DNA of 8,580 nt from positions 1 through 8,580 of the forward strand of contig JACQUE010000038.1 of the NCBI GenBank assembly GCA_016210425.1, given 5' to 3'. How positions within the stretch are numbered: the first letter of the stretch is position 1; each line of letters opens with the position of its first letter. The DNA is from Chloroflexota bacterium. Its GTDB lineage: Bacteria; Chloroflexota; Dehalococcoidia; JACQUE01. A model generated the notes under the pieces. The model was not told the origin of the DNA. It ran no database searches and saw only the letters and a program-made list of their open reading frames with translations. A program made the position numbers and the translations under genes. Shown piece by piece: positions 1-6,241 of the stretch.

Positions 1-116
1 GGCCGCTCCACCTTGACCACCTGGGCCCCCAGGTCGGCCAGCAGCATGGTGCAAAATGGGCCGGAGAGGATACGGCTCACGTCCAGCACGCGGATGCCGT
101 GCAAGGGGCCGTTCAC
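1..116 (-). CDS. CaiB/BaiF family III CoA-transferase, N-terminal fragment
   Basis: This is the start of a family III acyl-CoA:carboxylate CoA-transferase; only about 38 codons are present and the rest lies beyond the left edge. The visible N-terminus reads [19 protein letters not shown] and continues with [19 protein letters not shown]. The pattern [31 protein letters not shown] is the classic opening of the CaiB/BaiF fold, the first Rossmann-like strand and helix that help bind CoA. The catalytic aspartate of the family lies further in and cannot be seen. I place the start at GTG (116-114) because GGAGG (126-122) sits 5 nt upstream. An in-frame ATG at 128-126 is possible but has no ribosome binding site. 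Family members move CoA between acids such as carnitine, oxalate/formate or benzylsuccinate; the substrate here cannot be inferred from the fragment. It diverges from menC. Confidence in the family is high, in the substrate nil. Confidence 0.88.
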   Translation of the reverse strand, partial: MNGPLHGIRVLDVSRILSGPFCTMLLADLGAQVVKVER

Positions 117-120
117 GCCG

Positions 121-126
121 TCCTCC
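121..126 (-). promoter_or_regulatory. Ribosome binding site deciding the CoA-transferase GTG start
   Basis: On the minus strand GGAGGA occupies 126-121, leaving 4-5 nt to GTG at 116-114. It overlaps the alternative ATG (128-126), so that ATG would have no Shine-Dalgarno sequence of its own. This favours the GTG as the real start. Confidence 0.6.
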
Positions 127-130
127 ATAT

Positions 131-138
131 GGAAGGAG
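131..138 (+). promoter_or_regulatory. Ribosome binding site deciding the menC GTG start
   Basis: GGAAGGAG at 131-138 is a near-perfect Shine-Dalgarno sequence, 5 nt before GTG at 144. It overlaps the alternative in-frame ATG at 129, which itself is preceded only by the coding sequence of the divergent gene and by no purine-rich tract. I therefore start menC at 144. Confidence 0.65.
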
Positions 139-143
139 ATGAG

Positions 144-1259
144 GTGAGGCTCGTCGGGGTGGCCTGGCAGGGATATGCGCTGCCGTTCCGCAGCCGGTAC
201 GTCACGTCCAGCGCCAGCGCAGCGATCCGATATGGCCTCCTCGTGTTCTTGAAAACCGATACCGACCTGCTTGGCGTCGGGGAAGCGTCACCCGTTGGCT
301 CCGGCAGCCAGCAGGAAACGCGAGGGCTGGCGGAGACGCTGGACAGGCTGGCTCCTCGGCTTCTGGGAACCAGCATCTCTACGACGGAAGCTGACCTTGC
401 AGGAGACGCGCCTTCTCCCCTGCGCTTCGGCCTGGAGACGGCGCTCCTGGATATCCAGGGCAAGGCCAGCGAGCGCCCGGTTGCCGAGCTATTGGGCGGC
501 AAGCCGTCCTCGCTACCCGTCAACGCGATCATCGCCGCCGAGACGCCGGAGCGGGCGGCAGCGGAGACAGCGGAGGCCGCACGACATGGCTTCACTAGCC
601 TCAAGCTGAAGGTGGGCCACGGAACGCCGGCCCAGGACGAGGCCCTGGTCTCGGCTGTGCGCCAGGCGGTGGGCCCGAACGTCAAGCTGCGCCTGGACCC
701 TAACCAGGCCTGGGAGGCAGCCAGGGCCATCGAGTCCATCGGGCGCCTATCGCGGTACGGCCTGGAGTACGTGGAGCAGCCCGTCGCGGCCGGCGATATC
801 GCGGGCCTGGCGCAGACACGGCGCGCCGTGCCGGTGCCCATCGCCGCCGACGAGTCTTTGGGCTCGCTGGACGACCTGCGCCGCCTCTTGGCCGCAGACG
901 CCGCTGACGTTTTCATTCTGAAGCCTGCGAGGCTAGGCGGCCTACGCGCTGCGCTTGAGGTGGCGCACATAGCCCTGGAGGCGGATAAGCCAGTTGTGGT
1001 GACAAGTTCCCTGGAATCCAGCGTAGGCATCGCCGCCTGCGCCCATCTGGCGGCGGCCCTGCCCTCGCAACCCTTCGCCCACGGCTTGGCGACTGGCCTG
1101 CTCTTCGAAGAGGACCTAACCTCCTCGGACTTGCGCCCCGAAAACGGCGTGCTCCGGACGCCTTCCGGCCCCGGCTTGGGCGTGGAGGTGAACACAGCGT
1201 GCCTAGAGAAGTACGGCTCGGGCATCAAGGGCTCGACAGGCTCCTGGTCTTGGTGGTAG
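144..1259 (+). CDS. menC: o-Succinylbenzoate synthase (MenC, enolase superfamily)
   Basis: MenC dehydrates SHCHC to 2-succinylbenzoate in cytoplasmic menaquinone synthesis. Counting from GTG 144 the protein has 371 residues, normal for the MLE subgroup. An N-terminal capping domain (about 1-115) precedes the (beta/alpha)7-beta barrel. All active-site signatures are present: KxK as LKLKVG (K154, K156), metal ligands D185 in RLDPNQAW, E211 in YVEQP and D236 in AADES, and the opposite lysine K260 in [10 protein letters not shown]. The stretch [11 protein letters not shown] (about 288-298) followed by [14 protein letters not shown] is typical of MenC rather than dipeptide epimerases or muconate cycloisomerases. 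The surrounding menF, menD and menH genes support this. A promiscuous N-succinylamino acid racemase activity is known in relatives and cannot be excluded. The last 35 bp overlap menH tail-to-tail, and the C-terminal SWSWW is probably a non-conserved tail. No convincing promoter is visible upstream. Confidence 0.88.
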   Translation: MRLVGVAWQGYALPFRSRYVTSSASAAIRYGLLVFLKTDTDLLGVGEASPVGSGSQQETRGLAETLDRLAPRLLGTSISTTEADLAGDAPSPLRFGLETALLDIQGKASERPVAELLGGKPSSLPVNAIIAAETPERAAAETAEAARHGFTSLKLKVGHGTPAQDEALVSAVRQAVGPNVKLRLDPNQAWEAARAIESIGRLSRYGLEYVEQPVAAGDIAGLAQTRRAVPVPIAADESLGSLDDLRRLLAADAADVFILKPARLGGLRAALEVAHIALEADKPVVVTSSLESSVGIAACAHLAAALPSQPFAHGLATGLLFEEDLTSSDLRPENGVLRTPSGPGLGVEVNTACLEKYGSGIKGSTGSWSWW

Positions 1260-2097
1260 GGACGTTTTCGGAAGCCGCGGCGGTTTTCAGGAAATCCAGG
1301 ACCGCTCGATTGAACGCGCCAGGCGCCTCCAGATGGACAGCGTGGCCCGCGTTCGGGACTATCTGAAGGCGACTATTTGGCACTGCCCCATGCATCTCCT
1401 GGGCGATAGCGGCAAACTTGGCGTCCTCGGCCCCAGCGATGAACAGCGTCGGCGCCTGCAGCGCCGCGAGCCGGTGATGCAGTGGCGGCTGCGCCCCCGT
1501 GCCGATGCCCCTCAAGCTGTTAGCGAGCCCGGCCTCGCTGTTCTTGAGTCGTTGCGCTCTCAGACTCTCCCGCACGGCCTCCGGCAGCCGCGCCTGGCTT
1601 GCCCATAGGGGTAACGACTCCCAATGACGCACAAAGGCCTCGATGCCCTCATCTTCAATGCGGCGGGCCAGCGCCTCGTCGCTGCGGACGCGGGCCGCCC
1701 TCTCCTCGGCGGTGGCCAAGCCGGGCGAGCCGCTCTCTACAACGAGGCCCGCCGTGCGATGCGGCAGGGCAATGGCGACGCTAAGAACGATACGTCCGCC
1801 CATGGAGTAGCCCAGCCAGCGGGCGCGCGCAACGCCCAGCTTGTCCAGCAGCTCGGCCAGAGCCCGAACGGTCCGCTCCATGCTGTACATGTCCGGATTG
1901 GTTGGAGAAGCGGACGAACCGTGGCCCAGCACGTCCACGCTGATGACAGTGTAGCCGCCTCGTGCTGCCTCAGCGAAAGCGCTCCATGTGGATGTGCTGC
2001 CGGTGAAGCCGTGGATGGCCACGACTTCCGGGCCTGTACCCGCCCGTTCCACGTTCAGGTGGGCCCCGCCGATGGCATCGAGGGCGATACGGACCAC
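1225..2097 (-). CDS. menH: SHCHC synthase (MenH, alpha/beta hydrolase fold)
   Basis: MenH removes pyruvate from SEPHCHC to give SHCHC, the third step from chorismate towards menaquinone. The 290-residue protein is a single alpha/beta-hydrolase domain with the oxyanion segment IHGFTGS (about 28-34), the nucleophile elbow GYSMGG (Ser98), the acid Asp225 in AGAEDAKF and the histidine His252 in NAGHAVHLE. The last motif is characteristic of MenH. The usual length is about 250-290; the final 20 residues (rich in T, S, K) look like a non-conserved extension that overlaps menC on the other strand. The start is GTG, 2 nt after the menD stop codon, with GGGGAGG 6 nt upstream. It is the last gene of the operon. 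A related C-C hydrolase is the alternative identity, but position directly after menD makes MenH very likely. Confidence 0.9.
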   Translation of the reverse strand: MVRIALDAIGGAHLNVERAGTGPEVVAIHGFTGSTSTWSAFAEAARGGYTVISVDVLGHGSSASPTNPDMYSMERTVRALAELLDKLGVARARWLGYSMGGRIVLSVAIALPHRTAGLVVESGSPGLATAEERAARVRSDEALARRIEDEGIEAFVRHWESLPLWASQARLPEAVRESLRAQRLKNSEAGLANSLRGIGTGAQPPLHHRLAALQAPTLFIAGAEDAKFAAIAQEMHGAVPNSRLQIVPNAGHAVHLEAPGAFNRAVLDFLKTAAASENVPTTKTRSLSSP

Positions 2098-2099
2098 CC

Positions 2100-3881
2100 C
2101 TAGCCTCCCCTGCCAGCGCGGATGCCCGCTGCCACAGCGGCCCAGATTCGCCGGTGAAGGACCACGTTTTCCTTCCGGTCGCCGGGCACCTCGATGAGGG
2201 TGGTACCAGCGCTGGTAAGGCTCTCCTGCAACGCCTCGCGAAACTGGGGCCAGTCCTCGACGAGGCGGTACCGGAGGCCGTAAAGCTCTGCGGCGGACCG
2301 GAAGGTCAGGCCGTGAGGCGTCCCGAAATACGGCTCAAACACTTCCTCGTAGGCAGCCTGAGGGAGAAACGAGAAGATGCCCCCGCCATTATTGTTGATG
2401 ACGATGATGGTGGCGTTAAGGCCGAAAGCCCTGGCGGCCAGGAGGCCGTTCATGTCGTGGTAGAAGGAGAGGTCGCCTAATACGAGCATCACCCTGCCGG
2501 ATGCGGCGCTCGTCCCCAGCGCCGTCGAGACCACTCCGTCGATGCCGCTCGCGCCCCGGTTGGCCATGAAACGTATGCGCCGGTCCGTCGATGGGAAAAA
2601 GGTGTCCATGTCTCGCACGGGCATGCTATTGCCGACGAAGAGCACCGCCTCCTCGGGGATGAGCTGCGCCAGCTCGCTGAATACTTTGCCCTCGAAGAGA
2701 TCGCCGAATCCGGCCAGCTCCCGCGCGATGGCGTCCCGGGCAGCCTCACGCAGTCTGCGCCATCGGCCGCTCCACTCCCTCGGAGCGCGCTTTCCTTCCA
2801 GTGCCGACGCCAGCTTCTCGCAGAACTCAACGGAGTCTACATGCCACACCTCAGAGGTCAGGTGGAACGGGTCCCTCCAGCCGTTTTCTTCATCCACCAG
2901 GATGTGGTGCGCCGAGCGATGGCGCTCCAGGTACTGGGTCAGGGGCTTGGAGACGGGCAACGCGCCGAAGCGGATCACGACCTTCGGGACCAGGGACTCC
3001 GCCACCTCTGCGTCTCTGATGAAAGCATCATAGCAATCGATGACCACATCCCTGTCGTGGGGGCCGCACCTTACCTGCGAGAGGCAGTCGGCTAGGACCG
3101 GGTAGTCCAATCGCTGGGCGAGGGCGGACACTGCTTCGGCTAGCCCCACGTCCGCCTGAGGGCCGCAGACTATGAGCCCTTGCTCAACAGACGCCAGCCT
3201 CCGGGCAAGCCCCTCGACCTGCTTGCCGTCCGGCGCCCTTCTGGCAGGTACAGCACTAACAAAGGGGACTCCACCCGGCCGGCCGCTATGCGCGTAGCTC
3301 TGCGAAGCCACACTGGCAGCAAAATCAGCAGGCACTGACGCAGGCTCCAGGGGCTCGCGGAAGGGGAAATTGACGTGCACCGGTCCGGCAGGCGCCTCGG
3401 CAGCGGTGGCAAAGGCCCGCGCGGCCATGGAGCGCACGAAAGCCATTAGGGCAGGGGTGACCTCCGGCGTGGGCACATTAACCGACCATTTGGCGTGGCT
3501 ACCGTAGATGCGTGTCTGGTCGATGGTCTGGAGCGCGCCCCAGTCGAGCAGCTCCGGCGGCCGGTCGGCGGTGAGCGCTAGCAAGGGCACCCCCGAGTAG
3601 CGCGCCTCTACTACCGCCGGGAAAAAGTTAGCAGCGGCGGTGCCGGAGCTGCACACCAGCGCCACAGGCTGCCCCAGATACCTTGCCATGCCCAGCGCAA
3701 AGAAGGAGGACGAGCGCTCATCCAGGTGCATCCACGTCTTGATGCCGGGATGTCTGCTGAAGGAGATAGTGAGGGGCGATGAGCGGGAGCCGGGACAGAT
3801 GCAGACGTGCCTCAGGCCGGAGCGGGCCAGTTCATCAACGAAGGCGCTCGCAAAGGCGTAGTTGCGATTCTCAAACCCCAT
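2100..3881 (-). CDS. menD: SEPHCHC synthase (MenD, thiamine diphosphate-dependent)
   Basis: MenD decarboxylates 2-oxoglutarate on thiamine diphosphate (TPP) and adds the succinyl semialdehyde unit to isochorismate, forming SEPHCHC. It is 593 residues, slightly longer than the roughly 555-580 usual for the family. The N-terminal PYR domain holds CPGSRSSPL (Ser32, Arg33), LDERSSSF with the catalytic Glu55 that activates the cofactor, and TADRPPE (Arg107). These are the same numbers as in E. coli MenD. A less conserved middle domain (about 200-360) follows. The C-terminal PP domain has FVGNSMPVRD and MANRGASGIDG, then the TPP/Mg2+ motif beginning GDLSFYHDMNGL (Asp470) and ending VINNNGGG (Asn497/498). 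The ATG lies 2 nt after menF, with GGTGG 6 nt upstream inside the menF stop region. No key residue is missing. Confidence 0.96.
   Translation of the reverse strand: MGFENRNYAFASAFVDELARSGLRHVCICPGSRSSPLTISFSRHPGIKTWMHLDERSSSFFALGMARYLGQPVALVCSSGTAAANFFPAVVEARYSGVPLLALTADRPPELLDWGALQTIDQTRIYGSHAKWSVNVPTPEVTPALMAFVRSMAARAFATAAEAPAGPVHVNFPFREPLEPASVPADFAASVASQSYAHSGRPGGVPFVSAVPARRAPDGKQVEGLARRLASVEQGLIVCGPQADVGLAEAVSALAQRLDYPVLADCLSQVRCGPHDRDVVIDCYDAFIRDAEVAESLVPKVVIRFGALPVSKPLTQYLERHRSAHHILVDEENGWRDPFHLTSEVWHVDSVEFCEKLASALEGKRAPREWSGRWRRLREAARDAIARELAGFGDLFEGKVFSELAQLIPEEAVLFVGNSMPVRDMDTFFPSTDRRIRFMANRGASGIDGVVSTALGTSAASGRVMLVLGDLSFYHDMNGLLAARAFGLNATIIVINNNGGGIFSFLPQAAYEEVFEPYFGTPHGLTFRSAAELYGLRYRLVEDWPQFREALQESLTSAGTTLIEVPGDRKENVVLHRRIWAAVAAGIRAGRGG
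2104..2110 (-). promoter_or_regulatory. Ribosome binding site of menH inside the end of menD
   Basis: GGGGAGG (minus strand, 2110-2104) lies in the last codons of menD and 6 nt before the menH GTG (2097). This position supports the GTG start and lets ribosomes ending menD re-initiate on menH. Confidence 0.6.
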
Positions 3882-3883
3882 TC

Positions 3884-5287
3884 TTAACCACCAGTCAAAG
3901 CTGCAAGAAGGGGCTGGAACTTCAGCTCGGTCTCTTGGTACTCCTGCACTGGGTCGGAGCCGCTAACGATACCAGACCCGGCGAACAGCGTGGCCTCATT
4001 CCCGCGCAGCAGCGCCGACCTGATGGCGACGCTGAATTCGCCTTCACCGTTGTGGTCGAGCCATCCCACCGGCGCTGCGTACCAGCCTCGGTCACCTTCC
4101 AGATCGCGGATCATGTCCAGAGCTTTATCTTTCGGCGCGCCACCCACGGCAGGCGTGGGGTGGAGTAGCCTCACCAGTTGGAGAATGCCACCACCACCGT
4201 TTAGGCAGCCCGTGAAGGAAGTGGCCATGTGCTGGACGGTTTTCAACTTGATGACGTGAGGCTCGTTGTCCCAGCGCAGGTCATGGCACATGCCGTTCAA
4301 AGCCTCGGCGACCATCGCCACGACCGTTGAATGCTCCAGACGCTCTTTCGGGCTTTCGAGGAGCAGCCGCTGAAGCTCTCGGTCTTCCTCGGGGCTGGCG
4401 CCCCTGGCGGCGCTTCCAGCCAGGCAGCGCAAGCTTACCTTGCCGTCCTCGACGCGCACCAGGGCCTCAGGAGTCGCGCCGACGAAGCTGGCCTCGCCGC
4501 TATCCATCGCGAACACGGCGCATGATGGATAGGACTTGATGAGGTAGCCGAGGGCGCCGTCTAAAGAGAAGGACCCTTGCGAGTGCAAGGCTTTTCTCCG
4601 CGCGAGGACGACCTTGGTGAGATGGCCGGCCTCGATGGCTTGCAAGGCTTGTCGTACCCAGTGAGTCCATTCTCCCGGCGAGCTCTGACACTGGCGGTCC
4701 AGGCCAAGCTGCGATGATTCGGCGAACGGCTCTGCCTCCAGGAAGCGCATCTGGGCAATTGTGGCTTCGGCCAGGGCGGTGGCGTCCGCCTCCGGCGAGA
4801 CAATGATATTGATCGTCAGCCAAGTGGCGCCTTCTGACCAGGTGAAGAGAAACCTGGGCAGCGCCAAGAGCGCATCCGGAAAGCCACGCCAGATGGCATC
4901 TCTCGGGGCCTGGGGATCGTATCGGAAGCCTCCCATGAAGATGGGCCCGATACCTCGTCTGGCCGGCGCGCGGATGACGGCGCTATCCAATAGCGAGCGG
5001 AACTCCTCGTCCACCCCATCCTTCAAGCTAGCGCCGTCGCGGGCCATGACGATGGCGCTGCCGATGCCCACCAACCAGAAGCTCTGGTCGGGACGCGCCC
5101 AGAAGGCAGCATAAGATTCAAACCGCCGCCTCGCGCCGAAAACTGCAAGAGGACCCCCGCCCGCCGATACCGGCTGGGCAAGGCTGACCAGGACCGGCGC
5201 ACTGCGCCGTCTCGCTCGTTCCAAGCCCTGAGCGAGACCTTCTGCCAGGGCGTCTTTCGCTTGAACCACCCACAGGTCAGGTGTCAT
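3884..5287 (-). CDS. menF: Isochorismate synthase (MenF)
   Basis: MenF isomerises chorismate to isochorismate and commits chorismate to menaquinone. The 467-residue protein has a variable N-terminal part (1-about 205) and a C-terminal chorismate-binding domain. Visible signatures are GHLTKVVLARR, whose Lys225 corresponds to the water-activating lysine; FVGATPEAL, with Glu274 as the matching general acid; LAGSAARG; SPKERLEHSTVV (Glu318, Mg2+ ligand); LHPTPAVGG; RGWYAAPVGW; GEGEFSVAIRSALL; and FAGSGIVSGSDPVQEYQETELKF with the second Mg2+ ligand. Spacing between the Lys and the two Glu residues fits E. coli MenF (190/240/284). An entC-type siderophore gene or salicylate synthase would look similar, but co-transcription with menD and menH decides for MenF. 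Its ATG overlaps the tetR stop as ATGA, and its own ribosome site is weak (GGACCAGCT), so translation probably depends on coupling to tetR. Confidence 0.94.
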   Translation of the reverse strand: MTPDLWVVQAKDALAEGLAQGLERARRRSAPVLVSLAQPVSAGGGPLAVFGARRRFESYAAFWARPDQSFWLVGIGSAIVMARDGASLKDGVDEEFRSLLDSAVIRAPARRGIGPIFMGGFRYDPQAPRDAIWRGFPDALLALPRFLFTWSEGATWLTINIIVSPEADATALAEATIAQMRFLEAEPFAESSQLGLDRQCQSSPGEWTHWVRQALQAIEAGHLTKVVLARRKALHSQGSFSLDGALGYLIKSYPSCAVFAMDSGEASFVGATPEALVRVEDGKVSLRCLAGSAARGASPEEDRELQRLLLESPKERLEHSTVVAMVAEALNGMCHDLRWDNEPHVIKLKTVQHMATSFTGCLNGGGGILQLVRLLHPTPAVGGAPKDKALDMIRDLEGDRGWYAAPVGWLDHNGEGEFSVAIRSALLRGNEATLFAGSGIVSGSDPVQEYQETELKFQPLLAALTGG

Positions 5288-5922
5288 AGCTGGTCCGCAC
5301 TCACCCCAGGAGTCTCTAACGCGGGCGGATCGGCTCCGACGCTTTTCAGAAGGATGGCGCGAAGAGCGGGCGTCGCACTGGTCAAGGGACTAGGTTGTCC
5401 GGTCAAGAGCCAGCGCACGATCACCTCATGGAGCGCCCCTACCCACATCTGAGACACCAGCAGAGTATCGAGAGGCCTTATCTGTTTCGCCTCCACGGCG
5501 GCATCCAGTTGGCGCTGGATTAGACCTGAGAACCTCTCTCTAATAGGCAGAAACTTCCGATCGGTGGCTCTGCCGTGTCCGATAATGTTCAGCAGCAGAA
5601 CGCGCGCGACGTTCCGCTGACGAGCAAAGGTAGCCATAAGCGCATCGACGCTGGCGGCCAAGCGGTGGAGCGGTGTGGGCTGCTGGCCGGCAGATCCCTC
5701 TATCTTGGCGATGAGTTTGTCGCTCATACGCTCCACCAGCGCCATCACCATCTCTTCTTTGCTGGGGTAGTGGAAGTAGAAGCTGCCTTTGGACGTGCCG
5801 GATAGCTCCACGATCTCTTGGACGCCGGCGGCCGAGTAGCCGCGCTGTGCTATCACCTCCAGCGCGGCATCCAGTATCCGATCGCGGGCATTGGCCTCTT
5901 CGGGTTGCAGTCTTTTGCTCAC
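5284..5922 (-). CDS. TetR/AcrR-family transcriptional regulator heading the men operon
   Basis: This is a 212-residue TetR-type repressor. Residues about 13-60 form the TetR_N DNA-binding domain: ARDRILDAALEVIAQRGYS, then the helix-turn-helix VQEIVELSGTSKGSFYFHY and SKEEM. The rest is an all-helical ligand-binding and dimerisation domain (about 85-195) with a conserved-looking DRKFLPIRERF and WVGALHEVIVRWLL. The ligand is unknown. The GTG start is forced because an in-frame TAG lies two codons upstream. No Shine-Dalgarno sequence is visible, since the operator fills that place. The gene is first in the operon and shares a 4-bp overlap with menF, so regulator and pathway enzymes should be made from one message. 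An operator-like inverted repeat 4 bp upstream suggests autorepression and hence control of menaquinone synthesis. Control of other genes outside the window is also possible. Confidence 0.9.
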   Translation of the reverse strand: MSKRLQPEEANARDRILDAALEVIAQRGYSAAGVQEIVELSGTSKGSFYFHYPSKEEMVMALVERMSDKLIAKIEGSAGQQPTPLHRLAASVDALMATFARQRNVARVLLLNIIGHGRATDRKFLPIRERFSGLIQRQLDAAVEAKQIRPLDTLLVSQMWVGALHEVIVRWLLTGQPSPLTSATPALRAILLKSVGADPPALETPGVSADQL

Positions 5923-5926
5923 ACTC

Positions 5927-5946
5927 TAGACCGACTGGTTGGTCTA
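5927..5946. promoter_or_regulatory. Probable TetR operator upstream of the tetR-men operon
   Basis: The 20-bp imperfect palindrome TAGACCGACTGGTTGGTCTA matches its own reverse complement at 16 of 20 positions, with perfect 6-bp arms TAGACC/GGTCTA. Length, symmetry and the GACC...GGTC arms resemble operators of TetR-family autorepressors. It lies 4 bp in front of the tetR start codon and begins at the predicted transcription start, a place where bound repressor would block RNA polymerase. Binding by this particular TetR protein is inferred from adjacency. Confidence 0.72.
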
Positions 5947-5952
5947 GGATGC

Positions 5953-5981
5953 AGTATGCCAGCAGCCACAAGCTCTGTCAA
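5953..5981 (-). promoter_or_regulatory. Sigma70-type promoter of the tetR-menF-menD-menH operon
   Basis: On the minus strand a consensus -35 box TTGACA (5981-5976) is followed after exactly 17 bp by CATACT (5958-5953), a 4 of 6 match to the -10 box. Start of transcription is predicted near 5946, giving a leader of about 24 nt that contains the operator. An A/T-rich patch at 5990-6000 sits where an UP element would be, about 45-55 bp before the start point. Confidence 0.72.
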
Positions 5982-6115
5982 CGAGCCTGATAGTTTATTT
6001 GCCATCTTACGGCCACGGCAAGTCTGGCCCAGGCTAGATCGTACATCCACCCAGTAACCTGAGCGTGGCGGTGTGCCGAGGGTCACAGAGAGCTCATAGT
6101 GTCGAACGCATCCCC

Positions 6116-6147
6116 TTGACACAACCACCTCCCGAGAATGATATACT
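6116..6147 (+). promoter_or_regulatory. Extended -10 promoter of the lytic transglycosylase gene
   Basis: A consensus -35 box TTGACA (6116-6121) is followed by TATACT (6142-6147, 5 of 6 to consensus). The spacer is 20 bp, longer than the usual 17. A TG dinucleotide at 6139-6140 makes the extended element TGATATACT, which can compensate for poor -35 spacing. Start of transcription is expected around 6153-6155, leaving a leader of about 88 nt. Confidence 0.6.
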
Positions 6148-6160
6148 GAGCTAGCCGGCC

Positions 6161-6210
6161 CGAAGTGACATCCCCCAATAGATGCTCGTGCCATCATCCG
6201 GCACACTTCG
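6161..6210 (+). promoter_or_regulatory. Possible hairpins in the leader of the lytic transglycosylase mRNA
   Basis: CGAAGTG (6161-6167) can pair perfectly with CACTTCG (6204-6210). Inside it GTGCC (6188-6192) can pair with GGCAC (6200-6204) around a 7-nt loop. The two stems share base 6204 at their junction and could stack. No U-tract follows, so this is not a terminator. Whether it regulates anything is unknown. Confidence 0.3.
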
Positions 6211-6241
6211 TCCCACTCAGGCATACGGGGCTAGGCAGTAG
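6182..6241 (+). CDS. Candidate 19-codon leader ORF ending directly at the downstream ATG
   Basis: An ATG at 6182 opens a 19-codon frame (MLVPSSGTLRPTQAYGARQ) whose TAG stop at 6239-6241 is immediately followed by the ATG of the lytic transglycosylase gene in the same frame. It lies wholly in the predicted leader RNA. There is no Shine-Dalgarno sequence before it, and the peptide resembles nothing I know. It could be a translated leader that hands ribosomes to the main gene, whose own ribosome site is weak, or simply chance. Confidence 0.2.
   Translation: MLVPSSGTLRPTQAYGARQ

Larger units (their letters stand above)
5923..6241. other. Divergent intergenic region between tetR and the lytic transglycosylase gene
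   Basis: This 319-bp stretch has no credible long gene. It holds the tetR-men promoter and operator at its left end and the promoter and leader of the lytic transglycosylase gene at its right end. The roughly 110 bp in the middle (about 6004-6115) show no further motif that I can recognise. There is no tRNA, riboswitch or terminator pattern. Confidence 0.7.

Noticed and set aside
13..41. TTGACC at 13-18 as a -35 box for menC
   Set aside because: No A/T-rich -10 hexamer follows at 16-18 bp; the sequence belongs to the conserved KVE codons of the CoA-transferase.
129..131. ATG as the menC start
   Set aside because: It has no ribosome site of its own and sits just ahead of and overlaps the strong GGAAGGAG that serves GTG 144. 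It is kept only as a less likely alternative, for example on a leaderless message.
113..1228. A 371-codon open frame on the minus strand, antisense to almost all of menC
   Set aside because: Its product is rich in Ser, Arg and Ala with no recognisable motif, and it overlaps both the CoA-transferase start and a gene with every catalytic residue of MenC. It is a shadow caused by high GC content.
144..1259. Identification as dipeptide epimerase or muconate cycloisomerase
   Set aside because: The SSLESSVG and [14 protein letters not shown] segments and the linkage to menF, menD and menH point to o-succinylbenzoate synthase.
1225..1330. A bidirectional terminator between menC and menH
   Set aside because: I looked for a GC-rich stem followed by a T-tract on either strand around the convergent stops and found none of convincing length.
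1624..2103. Open plus-strand frames opposite menH
   Set aside because: The frames lack a ribosome site and known motifs and lie entirely over the well-supported menH coding strand.
3884..5287. Identification as a siderophore isochorismate synthase (EntC type) or salicylate synthase
   Set aside because: Sequence alone does not separate these cleanly, but the gene is translationally linked to menD and menH and there are no siderophore genes nearby.
5919..6224. A 101-codon minus-strand frame across the tetR upstream region
   Set aside because: It would run across the tetR promoter and operator and the opposite promoter. No Shine-Dalgarno sequence or family resemblance is visible.
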